Positions 33,451 through 44,066 of a DNA stretch of 64,000 nucleotides are shown piece after piece. Numbering within the stretch: position 1 is the first letter of the stretch; each line of letters starts with the position of its first letter. Location: positions 124,001 through 188,000 of the forward strand of contig NW_025934720.1 in assembly GCF_000764305.2 (NCBI RefSeq), given 5' to 3'. The translations under genes were made by a program, and so were the position numbers. Origin of the DNA: Hyalella azteca. Lineage: Eukaryota; Arthropoda; Malacostraca; Amphipoda; Hyalellidae. A model generated the notes under the pieces. It made no database searches. It saw only the letters and a program-made list of their open reading frames with translations, and was not told the DNA's origin.

Positions 33451-36400
33451 CTCCCTATTTCCTTGTGTCAATTACCATATATACTGAATAATTTTTAGCT
33501 TGATATTTATCTTTGCGACTAAAAATTTTAACCAAGCTCAAACGTTCCAGAAGGAAGTTACTAAGATGTAACTTCTCTGATAATCACCTGCCTTTTTATC
33601 TATCTTTTAGGAATCAGATTTTAATAGCTGGATGTTTTTTTCAATTCAATACTCCAAGTAACCCAGTATACTTCATTAAATTTTCCAATCTCGCTTGTGT
33701 TGTTAAATTCAATGTAATTGACGTGCCATGCGAAGAGAACTATTACACGCGAGTCTGCCCTAAAGTTAAGGCACTGGTGATCAGGAGCTGCGCTCTAATT
33801 TATCCCACCCGAGCACTGTCTCCCTGCCTTCCTCTTAAACCCTGAGCAATTTCAGTAATTTAGAGTCATTTTCTCTCAGGCGAGGTTATGTTTAGCCTCG
33901 CTATTTATAGAGAAGCGAGTTCATAATTTGGCAGGTTGTGAGGCGCAGCACTTCACCTGAATGCGTTCCAGGTTGTATGATAATTTAGGTGCGCTTTGGG
34001 AATGCGTGATTCACGCAGGCGCGACATGTAGACTGACCCCTCAGTTCTCTATAATAAATAATGAGCTGCTTGCTGGGCGCCCTGTTGATTGATAATTAAT
34101 ATAATGGTAGGCCTTTCCTTGTTCGTCTTTCCTCCAATATTTTTGTATAAAATTTCAGTGAAAATTTTCGATAAAAAAATTCAGTGAAATCAACGAAATC
34201 ATGAAATCAGGCTATCACCTCTCCTACATAATGTTCCTTTGCTCGAGTGTGTGGCTCCCGTCACTGATTCTTGTCATGATGTATATATTCGTGGCCCGCC
34301 CGATTTATTATCAGTTATGATAAGTCGACTCGTTGTGTGCTCGTTATTTTCTTAAAGCGCATCGCTGTGAGACAAAGTCTCACTCGTTTGTCTGAGTGTT
34401 TACCTGGTAAGAACAATCGTCGGTAAGTGTGTTGCCCACACACGGATAGTTTGGAAGCGTCCTCGCAAAAGGCCGGAGTCTGGCGATGCTTTTGCTGGCA
34501 GTCCAACTGGACGCTGTTAGAGGGAACTTTGTTACGCTATCGATTTATTGAGTCGATACCGACAGGACGGTGCGGGCGGCCTTGCAAAATCTAGACATTG
34601 AATGTCCTTTGCTGGTCTAAAATGAAACTCTTTTGGGGTACCCATTTGTTCCCGGCGGAGCAAGCCATTTTGGTTAGCAAGGCTTCTTCATCTCTCTGGA
34701 CTCGCAGAATGTATCTTTTTTGCTCACCATGGTTAGAATTTACGCGAATCGGTGTATTGGCATGCATAACTTACACCCAAATTTGTTTGTTTTAGTTTGT
34801 GTCTTAAAAGAAGATTTTTGCGGTCCGAAAAAGTTTATAAAGGCACGTCATGGAAAGATATTTTTATCTTCTACCGTAAACTATTTATTTTTAATTGTGT
34901 TGTATATGCACAATTGTATTCATCATCACGAATGCATTTGTGCACATTTGTTTCCCATTAAATTCTCCATCTCCTTAAATATACCGTACGTCATTATTTG
35001 AAATAATCGTCTATAAGATTTAGTTTTATTCGTTATGGGCGTAAATTAAGCCATTGTAGCTCTCGTTCGTTATCTAAGCTCATATCGCCTCTAGGCAGCA
35101 AATTCCTGCGGCGATGCCATATTGTGTCCCCCGGCAATTGTTGTCATTCTTGCAATGCCAGCAAGTTTGCCGTCTGGCGATATTGATCAGTTTTGCCGAT
35201 ACCAAAGAGCAGCGGGAGCCTCTGAACATAAGCAACTCTGACAGTGATGTATTCCGCTCACAATTCTCTTGTTCCGAGCACGGCTCTCATTAATGGATTA
35301 CTTCGGAAGACCTGCTTCCTTAATGAACTCTTCACAGCGTGCCAGAGGAATCCTGAAATTATTTTCGTGACTGAAAGATAAAAGTTTTCTGGAAATTTCT
35401 GCGAGTGGAACACCACATATAAATTCGTGGAATATTCTAAGAATGGTCTTGTAATATTTAGTCTCAAATTTAGGCTTGATTATCATATGTATCATTGATT
35501 CTGTCTTAGTATGAATCATGTCTTTGAAATTATTGGCGACGCAGACGTGGGCTTTGATATATTTATATGCAAGTTTATTATAGAAGACTTGGCACTAGTA
35601 TAAATCTAATAAACTATCGTCGTCAATAGTAACTTTAGAATATTTCTCTCTGTCGAAATTCAAGATAACGTACATTAGAAGGAGATGGATACATGTTCAG
35701 TTTTTTCTCCCATGCATTGAGTGCTAATCTTCACTCAACGCAACTGTCCTTCCCTGCTACAGAACTTGATGCTCTGGAAGGTAAAATCAAACATTGTATT
35801 CGTTAGATTTATGCCGCTTTTCGACAACGTATTGCAACAGATTTATATGTATGTCCGCCTCTTTCTGGAAACGAAAATTTTTCAACCGTATCAATCGTGT
35901 ATTAATTATGATGTATTAGTATTAACCCTTTCACGGGTAAGTTACCATATATGATCACTTAAAATTGCGTCACAAAAAGCCTCACCACGGCTCCCTGTTT
36001 GTTTTTGAGGCATCCTTATAATGCCTCAGTCAATCACTAATTATCTGACCATCGTTCTATCTATAGCATCACCAGCTGCAAAGTCCAGAAATTGAAATAT
36101 GAGCATTTAAATGAAGGTTTTGACTCGGACAATGGAATTGACGCTCTTTCCGCATTTTCTTTAAAATTTGGAAGTATCAATATATATATATTTATTTATT
36201 TTGGCAACTTGATTAAATTTAATTAAATTAAATTTTTATGTTTCTAATTTTTCATTTGCATAAACTGAATTTTAATTATAAAAAAAAAATTTTGTGTACT
36301 GATTGCATTTATTGAATTCTTCAAGTGCGATTTAAACCTTCAATAGGCAAAATTTGCAAAAATTCATATAAATAAATATATTGTATAATACTTCTTACTT

Positions 36401-38578
36401 TCTTGAAATGGTTTCTGAAATTTTAATTTCTGGATATTTCAATGCTTGCCCGCTAAAGGGTATTAATTATACTTGTGTAGTAACACAGCGCACTTACACA
36501 TTCCCCAGAGCAAGCACAGAGCAGCAGCTGTTACACTGCAAGACGCTCTGTCGTGCACCTGAATACCTCACTATTGGAATCCGTTGTGGACGCTGCGCTT
36601 GTCAGCGCGCGTAAAGCTTGGTGCTTCTCCGAAAGAAATGGTTTCCCTCGCGGTGCTCTTGAGAAATGTTTCTTTACATTTTTGCTTTTCCCTCTTGACG
36701 GTCACATGCAAAATTTTTCCAGGTAATGAACTGCATCGTGATGAGTACTCCTATTTCTCCTGCAATCGCATGAATTTCAATGCAATAACTGGTTAGAAAA
36801 CGCTCGACAATTTTTGATCACTATGAGAAAAATGGATAGAATAGTGAAGGAAATGAATTTTCTTAGATTTCGTCTTCAGACTAATGAGAATCTTTTCATA
36901 TTTATTAGAGTGAGATTACTGGACATCATTTAACTATTACTGAAGATAGATCGAGTACGTTTAAGCGTTGACTGTAAAGCAGTGTCCATGTAGCGTGGTA
37001 TCGTTCTGAAATCTATTTAATCATCTTACGGATATACAATTGTTGAACTACGTAAAATCTTTAACGAAGCAAAAATTTTTTTTTAATCTCGAATTTCACG
37101 AATGACTCGAAAGCGATTCAAGTCTAATACTGATATATTTCTAAATTTTACGGTATGTTCCCTGCAACTTTTATGTATAGTTTCGAAACTGTTTCTTCTT
37201 ATGCATTTATCTGTCAAATTTATTCGTGAGCCTGATTTCGACCGCGTCTCATATATTGTGTCATATACCTATTTTATTGATAGACTATGTGAAGGAAAAG
37301 ATTTCACACCAGCTGCACTATTTTATTACTATATGGATAAAAATTAGGCTATCAACAGCATTTATTGTATGCATGAGGTTAGAAGCAAAGAGAAGAGATA
37401 CCTTTATTGATCAGTGACCATTTTCAATTTGTTTATCTTGTTATTGTGCAATTCCCTTTAAATTTATCACCTTCTTCCTTCAATTGCGTCGTGTTGCCAC
37501 CTACTCACTGAATAGCTCCAAACTATTTTTTTGATATGTATAGAAATCTGCAGTAGATTTTGTGCTAAAAGCCTTGTAAAACATTGTGGTGCAGCCAACA
37601 TTAATATTCAACATTTGTAAAGCATCCGCTGTTGCTTTCAGCTTTGGCTTTGTCGATAAGAAAATTTGTCGCGCTCTCTAGAGGCATGCTGAGACGGCAC
37701 AATGACGACAGGATGCGCCTTCTCTCAATTGATGACAGCAGCCAATTTCTGGATATTTTTTTCCATCACTCGACGTATGTCTTGTTTTTGCTTATGAGAT
37801 TCTAAAGCTGCACCGCTTCTATGACACTGAACACAACAGTAGGCAAAAATTCACGGACTTTGTTTATTTACTTTGAATGAATGTCATAGTAAAAAAGAAT
37901 TCATTTAATTCTTAGCCCCATTGCCTTTTTTTGTTTTAATGGTTTTGAGTGCATTTTCAGCTCAATCATGCGTTGTGTTGCGATTTTTCAGATGTTACTC
38001 AGATTTTTTTTCAGTGAAATGAAGAGCTATACATTATTTTCAGAGACTTCGACACATTTAACTTGTGGAATTTCCTTGCTTAGTATCGCGCAGAAGAGAA
38101 AGTTGCGCACTGTTATCGCGTTCGTAAATTGGCGCTCTTCATACAAGGCTTGAATTCTGAAAGAGATTACGACTGCGACGAATTGTAAGTGCTATCATTT
38201 GAATGAAAGTAGCAAGAAATTTCGCTGCATTATGAGGTACTTTGAAGCCATTGGAAGAGCGTCACATTGCATTTCAAGGAAAAGAGACGCTGAAATCACG
38301 ACCACTTATTCCTTTATTTTAGAGCATGTGGATTTGTTGAAGAATCACTCGCGTTATAAAGTTTCGAGCTATAATAAAATATCATTACTATGATTCATGG
38401 AGCTCTTATCGGCTGGTGTGCGTTTATAATGTAGTAATAAATAAAACAATAAAACGCATTGATCAAAATTACTAGCTGTATAGCACTTGATCGGCCGTCC
38501 TTTGGATTGGCGACCAAATTTAGCTTTTGGCAAATTTATAAACATCGAATTTGATGCTGATGAAGTTCTATCTCCTTA
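33451..38578. other. Intergenic DNA, no gene supported
   Basis: 5.1 kb with no tandem arrays and no recognisable coding exon. A 110-codon plus-strand ORF (33513-33845) and several of 60-93 codons lack domains and codon bias. GC-richer patches occur at about 33720-34090, 34210-34700 and 36460-36660. Confidence 0.45.
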
Positions 38579-38935
38579 TACAGGGTGATTCACGGAAATT
38601 ACCTGATTTGAAAGCTCAATAAAAAAAGGACCAGTAATGATATCACTACAATATAGATTTATTGAAAAGACATTCTTTTAGTATCACTTAAGTTAAAGAT
38701 GGCATCGGACAAATAACGGCCCTTATTGTCAATGCAGTCAGTTAGTAGATTTTTAAAGTTTCGTTCAACTCGCTGAAGCATTTTGACCGTTTTTTTTTGT
38801 CGATGGCTTGGAGCATGGTGTTCTTCAAAAAAGGTAGGGTCCTTGAACAGTCATTGTAAACAAATGATTTAAGATAACCTCATAAAAAACCTCACTTAAT
38901 TGGTGCCAAATTTGGCTGGCCAAAGAAAGTCACCT
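38579..38935 (-). mobile_element. Tc1/mariner-superfamily transposon, one end plus decayed transposase
   Basis: After TATA at 38577-38580 the sequence CAGGGTGATTCACGGAAATT begins abruptly and looks like a transposon terminal inverted repeat next to a TA target dinucleotide. The adjoining minus-strand DNA encodes the C-terminal part of a transposase in pieces. No second end (TTTCCGTGAATCACCCTG) is found in the window, so the copy appears truncated at its other side, somewhere past 38935. Confidence 0.6.
38659..38935 (-). pseudogene. Transposase C-terminal fragment, frameshifted, with stops
   Basis: Minus-strand pieces resemble the end of DDE transposases of the Tc1/mariner (IS630-like) superfamily common in insects. 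The first piece, read from about 38935 down, runs GQPNLAPIK, stop, GFL, stop, GYLKSFVYND, at the place where this family has a WP.RSPDL.P..FFLWGYLK.. motif. The second piece, in another frame, reads KMLQRVERNFKNLLTDCIDN then KGRYLSDAIF, matching the usual C-terminal ...R...NF..RL..CI...G.HL..I pattern; it ends at a stop at 38659-38661. Visible damage: two TGA stops near 38890-38900 and a frameshift that probably lies at the nine-T run 38790-38798. The acidic residue expected in the SPDL.P(D/E) segment is not recognisable. A dead relic. The family call is from memory of the motif and not from a search. Confidence 0.65.
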
Positions 38936-41574
38936 CTCATCTCTTTTCATACAATTTATGAAAAATTTATTTACGTTTTACTTGATTGATTGCCCTCTCT
39001 ACTATTTTGCCTAGCTTATGAGGGCTTCAAATGTATCCATAAATTCAAAACAAATACGCCGCAGCTACGTGAATAATGTTACTGCTGGTTAAGAGAACAA
39101 ATACACCGCAGCGTAAGATATCACAAAATTAATCCGCAATATTTTATGATTTTTTGAAGCTTTACTGACAACAAATCAGATAACATCTTTACCAATTTTT
39201 ACAGTAGTGACTTAAGAAATTGTTCTTGATTCCATTAGACCTTCGTTCTATTATTTAACCTCATTAGAATGATTTTATTTCATGGGAAGAGGCCGCTGTT
39301 CGGTGGCTGAACACAAGAAGGACCGCAATTCTACGCCGTCACAAGAAATGAAACTCAATCTTACGAACCTCGGCGGAGCGTTTGTGCTCCATTGGATTTT
39401 GAGGACACTTTTTGTGAAGCAGCAAACGAAAGAACATCGGAGTTAACGTCTCGCCTGATCAGACGAGCTTCGTCAATAGACCGCCTATACCTTCGCTCGG
39501 CTCTGCGTGACAGCGCCGCTCTGCCGTACCTTCTTTTTCTGAACCATAGTATCCAAAAATATATGTCATGAGGGATATTTTTCGAATCTTTTCAGAAGCC
39601 AGCCGTGGTAGGAGGCATGAATAGTGTTAATATTGATGGAATTTCGATTCGATGCTCGATTTCTGAAGGATACAATGTAATTTTTTGTAATTTCCTAGAG
39701 TATTTATTAAAAAGAGTATTTATTGTTTGCAAAACCTAGTTTGCAGCATACAGAATAAATTTTAAGTTATATCTGCAACTGAACTGGGCTGCAGTTATAG
39801 CCGCTGTTGAAGTCCTTCGTAGCACACCGCCTGAAGAAAGGCTTATCCAGCACAGCGGGCGCTGAATTCAACGAAAAGCGTTGAGCTGCGACCGCCTGCG
39901 TGGGTCCAGGCAGATTGTGTCACTCGGGCTTCGCTCCAACCAAGCGTTTTGAGCGGATGAACTATTTTTCCTAGCAGCATACGAGTGCGATATCTTCTAC
40001 ATGATTCTGATAGTCGGGGCAGCGAGTGGTGCCGTAAATTTGAAAAATTCAACTCTCAATTCAGTTCTCGATACGTAAATTTGAAGAATTCAATTTAGTT
40101 GTAGACATTTTTGCAGTTTACTAGTATTGCTGACATGAGACACATTGAGTTATTCAATTTTAGCTTTCGTCGTCTTGACGGACTCTCAACATGTGTGAAG
40201 GAAAATTTTCGTTTTTAATTAGTCATATGCATCAAATATGCAATTGCATCAAGTATTCATGCATGCAAATGAATAAAGTCAAATGCATCACGAGGAACAT
40301 GTAAGAATTTTGTTTACAGTTCTAATCAGATGTACATTGAAACGCTCTGTGATTAAATCTCTACAAGTTAGTTGCTCATACTTCGACGTGCAGAATTCAT
40401 TCTCCATGTAACCCGTCTAAAATTAACCCTGTCTTGTGATTTGTGAGGTTGAGAGTTGCTAAGTAATGAATGTGTGTGTGGCCACGACTGCAAGTTCGCC
40501 GCAACTCGCTTCGCCAGACCCAGAATGTGAATGACCGTGTATCCTTAACCAAAAATAACTCGAAAACAATACAAACGTAAAGAGCTCAATGCTGTTTCGT
40601 GGCCGAGTGGGTGTACAGTGGAAAGCAATGGCTCGGCTTAGCTGAGTTCCGCAGCCTTCTAGCACTACCTTGTTACCAGAGCCTAACTTAATTGCGTCCG
40701 CTGTTAACTCAATAAAAGATACTCGTTTAGGGCCTCCAGTCAAGTTCTTTACCAAGCATTGTGTGGTGTTGAGCTCTGTTCACCAAAAGATGCTTGGGAA
40801 GTGTGAGGCGTTGTCTGAGTGGATTGTCTGTCTGCAGCGGAGTGATGAACGTCGTAAACCAAGTTACTGGTTCTGCTCTAACCTTAAAAGAAAGAATCAT
40901 GTTTCGAATTACTTAAACGCGGTATTGTCCAACAAACTAATGGGTCAGGAGGTTGTAACAGACCGACTGGTTATCGGCTTAAAATGCCTTCTATTTGCTG
41001 ATACTAATTCGATTTGTGTCTAAGTGTATTTTTTCATGTTTTTTCAAAGGACTTTCATGTATCAGAAATTGAATAAGCAAATAAGGTCGAATTATTTGAA
41101 AAATTGTTCGTGCTATTCAAACTAGCAGTAACTTGCATAATTTTTATCATGGACATTCTATTTCGATTCTGATCCAAGTTGTTACATTTCCTGTACAATT
41201 AAAGTCAGTTTAATCTGACATTGAAATATATTATAATAATATGTAAGAATAGTGCCTTGTTTTAGATCTCGTTCCTTTTCTCCTGAAATGACAGTTTAAA
41301 CGTCCTTAAACATTTGTTTGCGTCCTTTATTCCAAGAAAAGCAGCATTTATTTTTCGTCATAAAATGTCACCCTTGCGAATGCAAGTTTACAGGGAATGT
41401 CGGCTCCTGTCATCCCCGTAACATTTCAACAAAAATTGTCTCTTTTACGTACGACTAATTAAAATAGTATATACCGGGCAGCAAGGAATTTTAATTTTTT
41501 TCATATCTCGGTGGTACTTGAAAATTTTCTGCCGTTATCTCTCCCTGAACAGAGCTTCCTGTATTTACTTGCGA
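38936..41574. other. Intergenic; GC-richer segments, no gene supported
   Basis: GC-richer patches lie at 39280-39540, 39780-40050 and 40480-40700. A 117-codon plus-strand ORF (40670-41023) ends GLKCLLFADTNS, which faintly recalls a reverse-transcriptase active-site region, but nothing else in it fits. TGGCCGAGTGGG at 40600-40611 matches the tRNA A-box consensus, but no B box or cloverleaf follows, so no tRNA is called. Confidence 0.4.
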
Positions 41575-41752
41575 GCGTGTAATATATGGGTAAATATTCG
41601 CGTGTAATATATGGGTAAATATTCGCGTGTAACATATGGTGAATATTCGCGTGTAACATATGGGTGAATATTCGCGTGTAACATATGGTGAATATTCGCG
41701 TGTAACATATGGTGAATATTCGCGTGTAACATATGGGTAAATATTCGCGTGT
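41575..41752. repeat. 24/25-bp minisatellite, 7 copies
   Basis: Units of 24 or 25 bp of the form GCGTGTAACATATGGGTGAA followed by TATTC; first copies read GTAATATATGGGTAA. Length alternates because GGGT and GGT variants are mixed. The plus-strand array is bounded by AGAGCTTCC... before and ACAAAGGCTCG after. Minus-strand ORF readings (ANIHHMLH) are by-products. Confidence 0.93.
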
Positions 41753-41902
41753 ACAAAGGCTCGTATATCTGCTCGTTTGTCTTCAGCCGAGCCAGGCTTC
41801 GCACATCCAGAGCAGAGGAGTCACAGGAACACGAGGCGTGCGTTTTACTGTCGCGCTCCTGGCAAATGAGCAATACGGCTCAGAGTGAGGATTAGCCAGT
41901 AT

Positions 41903-42073
41903 ATGGGTGTCAGCTGGGCTCTTTTGCCGTCTTTATTTGGCTTTATTGTTGTGTATTTGGCGCCATGTTGTCACGGGGAGCTATGCCATGTCGGGTCTTG
42001 TTTTTCTGGGGTCTCAATGTGCGCTCCATGGTGCAAGGGCACGACTTGTGTTGGCTCCATGCAATCATTCTGA
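41903..42073 (+). CDS. Candidate small secreted cysteine-rich ORF (unrecognised)
   Basis: An ATG at 41903 opens 56 codons, ending at TGA 42071-42073. Residues 1-20 (MGVSWALLPSLFGFIVVYLA) look like a signal peptide, with a long hydrophobic core and a small-residue end. The remaining ~36 residues hold seven cysteines in the spacing CC-x4-C-x4-C-x6-C-x3-C-x4-C and little hydrophobic sequence, the architecture of short secreted disulfide-rich peptides. Against it: seven is an odd number, the start context (A at 41900 in position -3, G at +4) is acceptable but not decisive, no promoter or splice sites are evident, and a second frame over the same DNA (41907-42092) is also open. I recognise no family. 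It lies about 150 bp after a minisatellite. May be chance. Confidence 0.2.
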   Translation: MGVSWALLPSLFGFIVVYLAPCCHGELCHVGSCFSGVSMCAPWCKGTTCVGSMQSF

Positions 42074-43940
42074 GCATATTGATATTCGATAAAATTATAC
42101 ATTTTTCTTTTATTGGGCTGAATATTATTTGTCCTGCAATTTAGACTAATGTTACGTTCGATACTGAAATGAATCATGATGTTATTTGTGACCTTTAATG
42201 TTTGTGACTTATATGTGGTGGCTGTAAATGGTATGCATTTCTACAAACGTTCGCCTAGAAGCATTTTGTTCCCGAAATTTGATACAGTGTAAATGTGTGC
42301 CATGTTGACGAATTCTAGACCTTCCAAAATAATCTTTTTCTGCCTCTCAAAAATTTTGCTTCGGGGTTAATTTAGTCGGGAGATTGTGCAGTTTTATTGC
42401 ACCAATTCTAATATTTCAATCTTACATCAGAGTGTACGGCGAGGGTATTTACATTGATACTTGATACACCAATTTCATTTGTGATTCTCTACTCTCATTG
42501 CATCATCCTCGTCCTTCATTTATTGTGTTCAACAGAAATTCATCTGTTGGAATATTAATTAGTTAGTAATTCTCATTGTGTAAAGGGAAAGAATTCATTT
42601 GAGGATCTGTTGGTCCTGATTTTGCATTGACCTGACGATGAATTTATCGTTATAGTGCTTGATGTTATTTCATAAATATAAATTGAAGCAGAACGTAACC
42701 CGGAAACATTGGAATGTCTTCCTGCCAGCTGAAAGCTTTAAATGGAAACATTGATCGGCGCGTAACAGATAAATTTTTTTCCTGAAAGTTCTGCGCTTGC
42801 AAAGTTGGACGTGTCAGTCGAAGCTGCCATCGTTTTTCGATCGAAAATGCGTCCGGTTAGCGCAGTTGCGACCTCCCGTCTACGTGGCGTAGAGCGTTCC
42901 CGATCCCGAAGCGTCGTCCCCATGTGGTCATTTACTTGACATTTGCGGTTTTATCTCCTGGGCCGATAGGCTTTCGAATCAAACGGGGCTTCGCTTTAAT
43001 AGATAATCGAAGTCGTGCTGAGTTGATAAAACCTATTTTTCCTGTGCTCTATTTCTCGAAGTTTTTATCTTCTTTCATTTTATTAAGAGCAAATTATCAG
43101 TCTATTTTATAAACAGCATCTCGCGCTAGAATAAACCACGTCTTTATGAGCAAGTCTTACGGCTACTTTCTTCTCTGATGCGACATCTCGCTTGACGTTC
43201 GAAGAAGGAAAACTTTCGCGTTATGGCAATCAAAGGCCGTTCCAACCTGAGAAATGCTGACTCAGGCAGAATTCAACTTCAGTCTGCATAAAATCGGATC
43301 TCGGTTCACTTAAAGCCAGTTTACATGGCTCATAAATTCTCGATTTCCATGCTGAACGGATTCTATTGAAGTTTATCAGTACTCAGAATCAGCAGGGGAA
43401 CAAATAAGACAATTTTTGTTGGGAAATTACTCGAATTTGTTGAATTGCCTAACAATTTCAAACAATTTTCTAAGCCTTCAACTCCGAGTGTCATTCTATG
43501 TGTAGAAAATATTAGTAATAAACTCATCTTAGAGCATAGAGGACCCGCAGTCACACGTGTCGAAATTGCTCAAAACGCTGATTAATATAAATTTGACATT
43601 TCTCACTTACTAAGTTTGTTTTTATTTTATTCGCGGTTGCCATTTAAATTTTAATTTTTTAAAATTAAGTATTACACTTTGATAATTATTGCATAAAGTT
43701 TAGTTCAACTCGTATAGCTCTATTCTAAATAAACTGTTATAATACTTCGCCTCGCCCACTCAATGCAAAACGTGGCGAGTCATAAAAGTTGCTGTGTTTA
43801 CAATGAGCCTGTAACTCTCCCGGACAATATTGGACCTGCGCAGGCAGTTGACCATCAAATATTTGTAATGGAATGCCGTGGCGCAGCTCTTTTGCACTCT
43901 CGTTAACTGTTACGGCGGCGATACTGAGGATGCTTCAGTT
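42074..43940. other. Intergenic DNA, no gene supported
   Basis: AT-rich with a GC-richer patch at 42830-42990. No arrays, RNA genes or exons recognised. Confidence 0.5.
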
Positions 43941-44066
43941 GCTGAGCAGTGCAGTCAAATGCTGAGCAGCGCAGTCAAATGCTGAGCAGCGCAGTCAAAT
44001 GCTGGGTAGAGCAGTCATATGCTGAGAAATGCAGTAGAATTCTGGGCAGCGCAGTCGATTGCTGGG
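43941..44066. repeat. 20-bp minisatellite, ~6 copies
   Basis: GCTGAGCAGTGCAGTCAAAT at 43941 followed by near-identical units every 20 bp (GCTGAGCAGCGCAGTCAAAT), becoming diverged after 44001. A plus-strand ORF through it gives QSNAEQ-like repeats, a by-product. Confidence 0.93.

Noticed and set aside
33870..33909. Minus-strand TATA promoter (TATAAATA at 33902-33909)
   Set aside because: No initiator-like sequence is found about 30 bp downstream on that strand.
40670..41023. Reverse-transcriptase fragment (ORF ending ...LLFADTNS...)
   Set aside because: Only a faint likeness to the catalytic FADD/YADD region; the second aspartate is missing and no other RT block is visible on either side.
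41575..41752. CRISPR-like or iteron-like repeats
   Set aside because: Head-to-tail 24/25-bp units without spacers, in eukaryotic intergenic DNA with no replication-initiator gene.
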